Shown here: one piece after another, positions 1-5,520 of the stretch
Layout of the letters: the number at the start of each line of letters is the position of its first letter
Numbering within the stretch: the first letter of the stretch is position 1
Source of the DNA: an uncultured Bacillota bacterium
Lineage (GTDB): Bacteria > Bacillota > Clostridia > Peptostreptococcales > Anaerovoracaceae
Direction: 5' to 3'
Assembly: GCA_946408315.1 (NCBI GenBank)
Contig: CAMJRV010000081.1
Coordinates: forward strand, 1-8,611
Length of the DNA: 8,611 nucleotides
The notes under the pieces: model-generated
Told to the model about the DNA's origin: nothing
Seen by the model: only the letters and a program-made list of their open reading frames with translations
Databases searched by the model: none
Made by a program: the position numbers and the translations under genes

Positions 1-2
1 GC

Positions 3-659
3 GGAAACCAGGACAGCCGCCTGAAGTCGATCCAGAGTCAGATCGACAGGGTGCAGAAGCAGTTACAGAACCTTTCCGGTAATGACAAAATGTCTTTAGA
101 AGAAAAAATGAACAAACAAAAGGAGCTGCAGCAACAGCTTCAGGATCTAAATAAACAGCTGGCGCAAAGAAAAGCGGAGATTCAGCAGGAGCAGCGGGAA
201 AAGGCGGCTGCAAAAGACAACAGTCAGGCGACGGTTTCAAAAAATACTGACAGACAGGAATTCAGTGCGGTTGGAATCGCTTCTATGCAGAGCATGATCC
301 GTGCGGATGCTTCCATGAAGCAAGTAAAAGCAGTCCAATCTGCTAAAACCAGTATGGAGGGTCATGCCGGCGTATTAGAAAGAGAAATAAAAACGGACAA
401 AGGAAGAGGCGGCTCTGCGGAACGAAAAGAGGCGGAACTCGAAAGCTTGAATAAGCGCATTCAGGATGTCTCGGAGAATATGATGGAGCAAGCTTCTGAT
501 GTCAATACGGCACTGGAAAAATCCGAAAGAGAAAATGGAACAAAGACCGAAGAAAATGAGGAGAGAGCGGAAGCGCTAAATCGCGATGATGCTTTAACAA
601 GTACAGAAGTTGGCGGCGCGGCCAAAGCGGACGAAAACACGGTTCAAAAAAGAAAATAG
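3..659 (+). CDS. FlxA-like coiled-coil protein, 5' partial
   Basis: The reading frame is open to the left edge with no stop, so the gene is cut there. The GTG at 51 is very probably an internal Val codon, because the coiled-coil pattern continues upstream of it (visible residues start GNQDSRLKSIQSQID). About 218 residues are visible. The first 65 are a Gln/Lys/Glu-rich heptad-like stretch (QKQLQNL, EEKMNKQKELQQQLQDLNKQL, AQRKAEIQQEQREK) typical of the FlxA-like family (PF14282), whose function in Clostridia is not known. A middle part with Met and Ser (around FSAVGIASMQSMI) is followed by a second charged helical stretch (ERKEAELESLNKRIQDVSENM) and a polar Glu-rich tail ending KRK. There is no membrane segment in the visible part. 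It ends at TAA-like stop TAG (657-659) and is followed by a terminator, so it is the last gene of its transcript. Other coiled-coil proteins are possible; the family call rests on residue pattern only. Confidence 0.7.
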   Translation, partial: GNQDSRLKSIQSQIDRVQKQLQNLSGNDKMSLEEKMNKQKELQQQLQDLNKQLAQRKAEIQQEQREKAAAKDNSQATVSKNTDRQEFSAVGIASMQSMIRADASMKQVKAVQSAKTSMEGHAGVLEREIKTDKGRGGSAERKEAELESLNKRIQDVSENMMEQASDVNTALEKSERENGTKTEENEERAEALNRDDALTSTEVGGAAKADENTVQKRK

Positions 660-674
660 AAAATCTCAAATAAA

Positions 675-706
675 GTAAGCCCATGGGTTTTGATCTGTGG
701 GCTTAC
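675..706 (+). other. Perfect 9-bp inverted repeat downstream of the FlxA-like gene
   Basis: GTAAGCCCA (675-683) pairs perfectly with TGGGCTTAC (698-706) around a 14-nt loop. On the plus strand no T-run follows, so by itself it is not a standard intrinsic terminator. It lies 7 nt in front of the T-tailed hairpin at 713-753 and may stabilise the 3' end of the transcript. On the minus strand it is followed by TTTATTT, but no minus-strand gene reads into it. Confidence 0.5.
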
Positions 707-712
707 GCCATG

Positions 713-753
713 AGCGGCGCTGTCCGGTCGTCACGACCTGCACGCCGCTTTTT
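713..753 (+). terminator. Intrinsic terminator after the FlxA-like gene
   Basis: AGCGGCG (713-719) pairs with CGCCGCT (743-749), and an inner stem GGTCG/CGACC (726-730 with 734-738) closes a 3-nt loop, with an unpaired internal loop between the two stems. A run of five T (749-753) follows directly. It separates the upstream gene from the promoter of the ArsR-type regulator about 15 nt further on. Confidence 0.7.
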
Positions 754-768
754 CTCGACAGTCCGGGA

Positions 769-797
769 TTGACGAAAAAACGCCGGTCAAGTATAAT
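769..797 (+). promoter_or_regulatory. Sigma-A-type promoter of the ArsR-type regulator
   Basis: TTGACG (769-774) matches the -35 box at five of six positions. It is separated by exactly 17 nt from a perfect -10 box TATAAT (792-797). Transcription would start near 804, giving a leader of about 54 nt before the ATG at 858. This is the best promoter in the window. The hexamer AAGTGC occurs twice in the leader (801-806 and 825-830), but no inverted repeat that looks like an ArsR operator is evident. Confidence 0.85.
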
Positions 798-857
798 GAA
801 AAGTGCATTGCTAATAGACGATAGAAGTGCGAGAAACGATACACAAGGAGATACACT

Positions 858-1175
858 ATGAGATTAAGAAAAGACGCCGACGATCTGCAGGAGGAAGAAA
901 TCCTGCTGATTGCAAAGGTTTCCGACGCCCTCGCCCATCCGGCCAGGATCAAGATTTACCGTTTTATCATGCAGAACAACCGGAACAGAACCTCGGTCTG
1001 CAACAAGGACGTGGTCGCCGCCTTCGATTATTCCCAGGCAACCATTTCTCAGCACATCAAGAAGCTGGTCGAGGCGGAGCTGGTACAGGTCAAAAAAGAT
1101 GATAAGTATTCCATGTATTTCGCGAACATCGGTATTTTAGGAAAGTACCTCAACGCAACAAAAAAATTTGAGTGA
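858..1175 (+). CDS. ArsR-family winged-helix transcriptional regulator
   Basis: This 105-residue protein has the size and fold signature of ArsR/SmtB repressors. The segment ALAHPARIKIYRFI (residues 25-38) is the conserved helix that opens the DNA-binding domain. DYSQATISQHIKKLVEAELV (57-76) is the helix-turn-helix with its recognition helix, and VQVKKDDKYSMYFAN (76-90) is the beta-hairpin wing. Start choice is firm: AAGGAG (845-850) sits 7 nt before the ATG. The classical metal-site ELCVCDL in helix 3 is absent; only one cysteine, C48 in SVCNKD, lies in that region, and no His-rich C-terminal site is seen, so the ligand is unknown and may not be a metal. It has its own promoter and converges on the DUF1646 gene, with the stop codon inside a shared hairpin. 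Whether it controls itself, the transporter or something outside the window cannot be told. Confidence 0.88.
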   Translation: MRLRKDADDLQEEEILLIAKVSDALAHPARIKIYRFIMQNNRNRTSVCNKDVVAAFDYSQATISQHIKKLVEAELVQVKKDDKYSMYFANIGILGKYLNATKKFE

Positions 1176-1191
1176 GATCAACTCACTCAAA
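1160..1191 (-). terminator. Hairpin shared by two convergent genes; minus-strand intrinsic terminator
   Basis: TTTGAGTGAG (1167-1176) pairs perfectly over 10 bp with CTCACTCAAA (1182-1191) around a 5-nt loop. Read on the minus strand the stem is followed by seven T (complement of 1160-1166), the form of an intrinsic terminator for the DUF1646 gene. On the plus strand no T-run follows, so termination of the regulator gene there would be less efficient. Both stop codons, TGA at 1173-1175 (+) and TGA at 1187-1189 (-), lie within or against the stem. Confidence 0.8.
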
Positions 1192-2236
1192 TAAGGAACA
1201 GGACGACAAAATACAGGATCAGAAAGCCAAACCCAATCGGAATGCCGAGCTTCGCCCACTCCTTGCTTCCTATTTCCAGCTTACATGCGGATATGATGTT
1301 GGGTATATTGCCGGGGATCAGGATTCCGCCGCTGATCAGCAGGCCCATCAGGATCGCCTTGACCTGGGTGATCGTCATCATCGGGCTGATCTCTGCCGCT
1401 GCCAGGGTCGCGTTATCCAGTACCGCAGATATGATGTTGATCCAGTAGAGGAGCATGCTGTCCAAGTGGATCACGTATGTATTGATCAGGGGCTTAAATC
1501 CTGCCCCTAAAAGCTCCAGCGCTACGATGAACAGGAAGATCTTTGCCGCGCGCATCACGATGCTCGGAAAGTTCTCTACGGTCGGCGCCATAGGGCAGTC
1601 CGGATCTTCCTCATCCATTTCCTCCCGGTGGATCAGAACGACATTCCGTCCGACGGCGACCGCTCCAAACAGCGCAAGAAGGAGAACTCCCGGGACGATA
1701 TAAATGCCGAGGGTGCGGAGGAGAAAGAAGAAATCCTCATCCAGCAGCGATACGACGATGGTAGCCAGAGGCTCTCCGATAGGAGTCAACGCCGCCCCCA
1801 AGCCTATGGAAAAACAGGCAATGACGCACAGCCTGATCTTATACGTTCTCTCAAAGGGCAGTGCCTGAACGATTTCCACCAGAACAAGAGATGCGATGAT
1901 AGCCGTAATCACGCTGGACAGCAGACCTAAAACAGCGATCACGAGAAACAGGAACACATAGAGAGAACATCTCCGGGTCGCAAACTCCACACAACTCCTT
2001 ATCTTCTCTACGGAATACTTGAATATGATTCCCGCTACCAGCACCGCTCCGGTAATAAAATACAGCATCTCATTATGGAAAATATGCAGGAACAGTCCGG
2101 GAGATATTTCCCCGGAGATAATGACTACCAAGATTCCCATGACAAACAAAAAGCATTCCAGATTGTGTTCAATCTGTTTCACGAGAAAGGGCAGCACGAG
2201 AATTGCCGCGAGCGCTAATAATAAACCTATAATCAT
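1187..2236 (-). CDS. DUF1646 family membrane protein, putative ion transporter
   Basis: This 349-residue, highly hydrophobic protein has about ten membrane segments and matches the DUF1646 family (PF07854), described as putative cation transporters and resembling the ion-transporter (ArsB/NhaD-like) superfamily. Two halves carry matching signatures: SSVITAIIASLVLVE (residues 107-121) against SAVLDNATLAAAEIS (270-284), and ALTPIGEPLATI (149-160) against GGILIPGNIPNII (303-315). Such paired helix-hairpin motifs form the substrate site in this superfamily. A charged loop (about 203-225, HREEMDEEDPDC) separates the halves. The ATG at 2236 is preceded by AGAAAGG (2249-2243 on the minus strand) at a 6-nt spacing, supporting the start. 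It stands alone: convergent with the regulator and divergent from the GGDEF gene. The transported ion is unknown; Na+/H+ exchange or oxyanion export are inferences from the superfamily only. Confidence 0.85.
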   Translation of the reverse strand: MIIGLLLALAAILVLPFLVKQIEHNLECFLFVMGILVVIISGEISPGLFLHIFHNEMLYFITGAVLVAGIIFKYSVEKIRSCVEFATRRCSLYVFLFLVIAVLGLLSSVITAIIASLVLVEIVQALPFERTYKIRLCVIACFSIGLGAALTPIGEPLATIVVSLLDEDFFFLLRTLGIYIVPGVLLLALFGAVAVGRNVVLIHREEMDEEDPDCPMAPTVENFPSIVMRAAKIFLFIVALELLGAGFKPLINTYVIHLDSMLLYWINIISAVLDNATLAAAEISPMMTITQVKAILMGLLISGGILIPGNIPNIISACKLEIGSKEWAKLGIPIGFGFLILYFVVLFLI

Positions 2237-2274
2237 GACAAACCTTTCTGACTCTGTTACACCGCTAGGTGTAT

Positions 2275-2286
2275 ACTGTATACAGT
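2275..2286. promoter_or_regulatory. Perfect 12-bp palindrome, candidate operator for the DUF1646 gene
   Basis: ACTGTATACAGT is fully self-complementary and begins 39 bp upstream of the DUF1646 start codon. The overlapping word GTATAC occurs twice in a row with one base between (2271-2276 and 2278-2283). It would lie about 20-35 nt downstream of the proposed minus-strand transcription start, where a bound repressor could block elongation. The same site is not seen in front of the ArsR-type gene. The binding protein is unknown. Confidence 0.4.
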
Positions 2287-2314
2287 GAAAACGAAAAAAT
2301 ATATGCTTGTTAAT

Positions 2315-2342
2315 ATTATATCAAAGTTATGGATTATTGCAA
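2315..2342 (-). promoter_or_regulatory. Candidate promoter of the DUF1646 gene
   Basis: On the minus strand, TTGCAA (2342-2337; four of six -35 bases) is followed after 16 nt by a perfect TATAAT (2320-2315). Transcription would begin near 2308, leaving a leader of about 70 nt that includes the palindrome at 2275-2286. In AT-rich DNA such matches arise by chance, so the call is tentative. Confidence 0.45.
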
Positions 2343-2349
2343 TACCAAA

Positions 2350-2377
2350 TTTACCTTCTTCAACCATTTGATATAAT
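2350..2377 (+). promoter_or_regulatory. Candidate upstream promoter of the GGDEF gene
   Basis: TTTACC (2350-2355; four of six) lies 16 nt before a perfect TATAAT (2372-2377). It would give a leader of about 115 nt for the GGDEF gene. It competes with the closer candidate at 2430-2458; either, both or neither may be used. Confidence 0.3.
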
Positions 2378-2429
2378 TCGATTATAAAAACAATTTTTGG
2401 CATATAAGTATTTTTTATTGCAAAATCGA

Positions 2430-2458
2430 TCGACGAAATAGATTATCGGTGATAAAAT
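2430..2458 (+). promoter_or_regulatory. Candidate proximal promoter of the GGDEF gene
   Basis: TCGACG (2430-2435; four of six -35 bases) is followed after 17 nt by TAAAAT (2453-2458; five of six -10 bases). Transcription would start near 2465, about 36 nt before the preferred ATG at 2501. With this promoter, a start at the ATG of 2480 would have only about 15 nt of leader and no Shine-Dalgarno sequence. Confidence 0.4.
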
Positions 2459-2485
2459 GGCAATATTAGTCGAATATTAATGTTT

Positions 2486-2492
2486 GTGAGGG
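2486..2492 (+). promoter_or_regulatory. Ribosome binding site that decides the GGDEF start
   Basis: GTGAGGG (2486-2492) stands 8 nt before the ATG at 2501. The in-frame ATG at 2480 lies upstream of this site and has no purine-rich sequence before it (CGAATATTA), so 2501 is preferred. Confidence 0.65.
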
Positions 2493-2500
2493 ACGTTCCA

Positions 2501-3619
2501 ATGAAGATCACTCTATTCGTCATCATTCTAATCCTCATCATCTTGCTCCGCATTTCCTACCGGCGCAATTCCGCGGCGCGGAGCGACAGTGAAAAATCAA
2601 CCCTCGTCAGGGAGGTCCTGTTGGATATCTCCGATAAAATGTCGGAAAACCGGGATCCGCTCGACTTATATCAGCACATTCTGGAAGCCTGTCTGAAGCT
2701 CATCCCAAAAGCAAAATCCGGAAGCATTTTTCTGGTCGATTCGGAGGGGCTGCTGACCGCAGTCGCATCCGCAGGCTTCAACAGCAGTGAAATCATGCAC
2801 GTCAGGTTCAGGCCGGAAGAAACACTTCTCGCTGCCGCCACCGGCGGCAAAGCCGACCAGACTGTCGTAATCAACCGCGTCGAGGAGGTCGTCCAGAAAA
2901 ATGATTTAAACTGGGAATACAGCGGATTCGCCGTCCATTCTGAAATAGCGGCGCCTTTACAGCTCGACGGAGGGCTTGCCGGAATGCTCTGTATCGACGG
3001 AGACCAGATCGATATCTTCTCCGATCAAGATGCCCATATGCTGGATTATATGGCAAATCAGATCGGCCTCCTCCTCAAAAATCAGAAGCTGTACGACGAA
3101 ATCCGCCGCCTCTCCCGATATGACAGCCTGACCCATCTGTTGAACAGGATCAGCTTTGAGCGGGAAGCCGTAAAGCTGCTGAGCGACCCTTCTAAAAATA
3201 TGGAGACCCTCTATTTTGTCCTGATTGAACTTGACGATCTGAAAACCGCCAACGAGGCTCTGGGCCATCACGTCGGAGATGAGATCATTCGGGCTCTCCC
3301 GGAGACCGTAGCAAAATACCTTGGAAGAAACGATCTTTTCGGACGGTACAGCGGGGATGAATTTGCAGTCGTCATTCAGGGCGATTCCGTAAAAGTCAAC
3401 GAAATCCTCGAAGAATCGAAGAAAGAGTTTGCGACGCGGAAATATGGTTTTGAAGGGAACAGCTTCACCCCAGGCTTCCGCTATGGAAAGGCATCCTTCA
3501 AAGAAGGACAGTGCGATCTCAATATGCTCTGCGGCCTCGCCGATCGCAGGATGCAGGAAATGAGAGCTTCAAAGAGTGAAACAAGACCGATCAGAGGCCG
3601 TTTCCGTTTGAGCACCTAA
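2501..3619 (+). CDS. Membrane-anchored GAF-GGDEF protein, divergent diguanylate cyclase
   Basis: The 372-residue protein begins with one membrane anchor (residues 3-17, LFVIILILIILL, followed by positive RISYRR). A GAF-type sensor domain follows (about 40-195, including SGSIFLVDSEG, IAAPLQLDGGLAGMLCID and FSDQDAHMLDYMANQIGLLL), then a GGDEF domain (about 203-360, from YDSLTHLLNR to ADRRMQEMRASK). GGDEF domains make cyclic di-GMP from two GTP. The signature here is SGDEF (284-288). The first metal-binding Asp is replaced by Glu (E243 in IELDD), while the guanine-contacting Asn (N251) and Asp (D260) remain. The RxxD inhibitory site is absent (GRND at that place). There is no EAL partner. Activity is therefore plausible but uncertain. 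The gene stands alone and ends 5 nt from the convergent rlmH stop. The stop is TAA at 3617-3619. Confidence 0.88.
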   Translation: MKITLFVIILILIILLRISYRRNSAARSDSEKSTLVREVLLDISDKMSENRDPLDLYQHILEACLKLIPKAKSGSIFLVDSEGLLTAVASAGFNSSEIMHVRFRPEETLLAAATGGKADQTVVINRVEEVVQKNDLNWEYSGFAVHSEIAAPLQLDGGLAGMLCIDGDQIDIFSDQDAHMLDYMANQIGLLLKNQKLYDEIRRLSRYDSLTHLLNRISFEREAVKLLSDPSKNMETLYFVLIELDDLKTANEALGHHVGDEIIRALPETVAKYLGRNDLFGRYSGDEFAVVIQGDSVKVNEILEESKKEFATRKYGFEGNSFTPGFRYGKASFKEGQCDLNMLCGLADRRMQEMRASKSETRPIRGRFRLST

Positions 3620-3624
3620 CCACA

Positions 3625-4104
3625 TTACTTATGATAGACCTCATTTCTTATGATCTTAAAGCTTCTATAAATCTGTTCCAGCAGGATAACCCGCATCATC
3701 TGATGGGGAAACGTCATTCTGGAAAAAGAAAGCCGGAAATCCGCTCTGGCCAGCACTTCCCCGGACAATCCGAGAGACCCTCCGATCACAAAGACCAGGT
3801 CGCTTTTTCCGGAAAGTCCCAGAGACGCGATCCGTTCCGACAAGGATTCCGAGGTGAGCTCTTTTCCCTGGACCTCCAGGGCGATGACGTAAGCCTCTTT
3901 TTTTATTTGCTTTAAAATCGCTCTCCCCTCCGCCTCCTTGACCGCCGTTTCCTCTGCTGCCGAGGCGTTGTCGGGAGCTTTTTCTTCTTTCAGTTCGCTT
4001 ATCGTTAATGTACAATATTTGCTCAGACGTTTGCTGTATTCCTGCACGGCTTCCGTCCAGTAGCGCTCCTTGAGCTTCCCGATGCATATCACTGTAATAT
4101 TCAT
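3625..4104 (-). CDS. rlmH: 23S rRNA (pseudouridine(1915)-N(3))-methyltransferase RlmH
   Basis: RlmH is a small SPOUT-class enzyme that uses S-adenosylmethionine to methylate N3 of pseudouridine 1915 in helix 69 of 23S rRNA, acting on assembled ribosomes. The 159 residues match the family's full length. Visible signatures are the start MNITVICIGKLKERYW, the cofactor-binding loop FVIGGSLGLS (105-114), and the knot region SFSRMTFPHQMMRVILLEQIYRS (126-148), ending in the conserved Tyr-His-Lys (157-159). The residues before it read RNEV where many homologues have RGEP, a mild variation. GAGGAA (4118-4113, minus strand) lies 8 nt before the ATG. It follows htrA after 86 nt containing a strong hairpin, the usual place of this gene at the end of wal loci in Bacillota. 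Its stop (TAA, 3627-3625) nearly touches the stop of the convergent GGDEF gene, without an evident terminator between them. Confidence 0.97.
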   Translation of the reverse strand: MNITVICIGKLKERYWTEAVQEYSKRLSKYCTLTISELKEEKAPDNASAAEETAVKEAEGRAILKQIKKEAYVIALEVQGKELTSESLSERIASLGLSGKSDLVFVIGGSLGLSGEVLARADFRLSFSRMTFPHQMMRVILLEQIYRSFKIIRNEVYHK

Positions 4105-4126
4105 AAAATTTGTTCCTCAAAATACG

Positions 4127-4157
4127 CATCCGCGGGAGTATAAACTCACCGCGGATG
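4127..4157 (-). promoter_or_regulatory. Strong hairpin between htrA and rlmH
   Basis: CATCCGCGG (4127-4135) and CCGCGGATG (4149-4157) pair perfectly over 9 GC-rich bp, and GAGT/ACTC (4136-4139 with 4144-4147) extend the stem beyond a single bulged base to a 4-nt loop. On the minus-strand mRNA it is followed by GCGTATTTTGAGGAA, so only a weak T-run separates it from the rlmH ribosome binding site 8 nt away. It could be a leaky terminator or attenuator that lowers rlmH expression, a processing or stability element, or both. Confidence 0.6.
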
Positions 4158-4190
4158 GCAGACAAAAATTCGATTTTAACTCACGGCTCT

Positions 4191-5504
4191 TTATTGCGGC
4201 GTCTGGTTCAATTCCGGAAGCTCCGACGTCGTATCCATCGACGTCAGGGTGACGCTGACGGTCATGGGCCTTTGATTCCTGATCACGGACAGCTTCACCT
4301 TATCCCCCGGTCTGTACTGGAACAGGCTGCTGATCAGCTGGGTCATGGATTCGATCTTCTTATCCTCCAGCCCGGTTATGATGTCCCCCTCCTTCAGCCC
4401 GGCCGCCGCAGCCGGCGAATCGGTATAGATCTGAACGATGTAAACTCCGGTCTCAGTTCCGAGCTTCGCATCTGGATACGCCTGTAAGTAATCCTTTACC
4501 CCTACCCCTTTGATTCCGATATAGGAGCGTTTGAATTCTCCCTTTGCCTTGATTTCATCCACGATAGGCTTCGCCGTGTTGATCGGGATGGCAAAGCCGA
4601 GTCCTTCGCCGCTCTGAGCCTTTGCGGTGTTGATTCCGATGACCTCGCCCTTGCTGTTGAGCAGCGGACCGCCGCTGTTTCCCGAATTGATGGATGCGTC
4701 GGTCTGAATCAGGCCCTCCATCGTCACCTGGGACTGTCCGTCGGAGACGTTGATCGACCGGTCAAGGCCGCTGATGATACCCTGGGTCACGGTCCTGTCG
4801 AAGGCCATTCCCAGAGGATTTCCGATTGCGGCAGCATAGGCTCCGATCCTTACATCTTCAGAATTGCCAAGCTCGGCCGCCTTCAAATTGTCCGCTTCTA
4901 TCTTTACGATGGCGAGGTCGATATTTTTATCGTTCCAGAGCACCGTGCCGGGAACTTCTCTCCCGTCGGTGAGCTGTACGACCATCTTCTCCGCCGTCCC
5001 ATCGCTTACCACGTGGGAATTGGTCAGGATATAACCCTTTTCATCCACGATGATTCCGGTTCCGACTCCGCTCTGAATTCCCTTCTGCTGGCCGAAAAAG
5101 CTCTGGTATGTTACTTCCGTACTGGTGCTGATTCCCACTACCGAAGGCCGCACTTTGGCTGCGATGGCTTCCGCCGTGTTGATCTCATCGTTGGGATTGA
5201 TCGTGATGTCGGAAAAGGACTGACCCGACAGATTCGATCCGTAGAAGTACATGGCGGCGACTCCGCCTCCAAACCCGGCGCCTGCGGAAAGCAGCACGAC
5301 CAGGATCACTGCGATCACCTTGCGGAAGCCTTTTCCCCGCTTCTTCGGAGGCGCTGCATACGCTGCCGCCGTTTCTGCGACGAAAGGACCGGCTCCAAGC
5401 CCGCTGGTTCCGCCAGGTCCGCCGGTGCCTCCGGTTTCTCTGTAAGTGTCTCGTTCTTCTCTATTTTCGCTTATTACCCCATCTCTATATTCTTCGTTCT
5501 CCAT
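4191..5504 (-). CDS. htrA: Membrane-anchored HtrA/DegP-like serine protease with PDZ domain
   Basis: HtrA proteases degrade misfolded proteins at the outer face of the membrane. This 437-residue protein has a cytoplasmic tail (1-60) with a Gly-rich part (RETGGTGGPGGTSG), one membrane helix (about 62-88, KVIAVILVVLLSAGAGF), a trypsin-like domain (about 115-310) and a single PDZ domain (about 328-421). The catalytic triad is complete: His164 in TNSHVV, Asp196 in NIDLAIV and Ser277 in NSGNSGGPL. PDZ signatures include YIGIKG and DSPAAAAGLKEGDII. The chosen ATG (5504) is preceded by GGGGGG at a 6-nt spacing; an in-frame ATG at 5531 would overlap walJ and has no better site. It lies 16 nt after walJ, the standard wal-locus position (yycK/htrC in Bacillus), and is probably cotranscribed. 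The symbol follows the family; orthology to a particular Bacillus paralogue is not settled. Confidence 0.96.
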   Translation of the reverse strand: MENEEYRDGVISENREERDTYRETGGTGGPGGTSGLGAGPFVAETAAAYAAPPKKRGKGFRKVIAVILVVLLSAGAGFGGGVAAMYFYGSNLSGQSFSDITINPNDEINTAEAIAAKVRPSVVGISTSTEVTYQSFFGQQKGIQSGVGTGIIVDEKGYILTNSHVVSDGTAEKMVVQLTDGREVPGTVLWNDKNIDLAIVKIEADNLKAAELGNSEDVRIGAYAAAIGNPLGMAFDRTVTQGIISGLDRSINVSDGQSQVTMEGLIQTDASINSGNSGGPLLNSKGEVIGINTAKAQSGEGLGFAIPINTAKPIVDEIKAKGEFKRSYIGIKGVGVKDYLQAYPDAKLGTETGVYIVQIYTDSPAAAAGLKEGDIITGLEDKKIESMTQLISSLFQYRPGDKVKLSVIRNQRPMTVSVTLTSMDTTSELPELNQTPQ

Positions 5505-5510
5505 TTTAAT

Positions 5511-5516
5511 CCCCCC
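5511..5516 (-). promoter_or_regulatory. Unusual all-G ribosome binding site of htrA
   Basis: Six consecutive G on the minus strand (5516-5511) lie 6 nt before the preferred ATG at 5504. They can pair with the CCUCC anti-Shine-Dalgarno sequence using one G-U pair. The site lies in the 16-nt gap between walJ and htrA and supports 5504 over the upstream ATG at 5531. Confidence 0.55.
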
Positions 5517-5520
5517 ATTA

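Larger units (their letters stand above)
2237..2500. other. AT-rich divergent intergenic region
   Basis: This spacer between the DUF1646 gene and the GGDEF gene holds no gene. It is much richer in A and T than its surroundings and contains candidate promoters on both strands plus a perfect 12-bp palindrome near the DUF1646 start. Smaller self-complementary words such as TCGATCGA (2426-2433) and ATAAT-TCG-ATTAT (about 2373-2385) are also present, but AT-rich DNA often shows these by chance. Confidence 0.7.

Noticed and set aside
801..830. Direct repeat AAGTGC in the leader of the ArsR-type gene as an operator
   Set aside because: A 6-bp direct repeat is common by chance and ArsR-type repressors normally bind inverted repeats.
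3665..4165. A 166-codon minus-strand frame overlapping rlmH in another frame
   Set aside because: It overlaps a canonical rlmH on the same strand almost completely and translates to an Arg/Gly-rich sequence without features.
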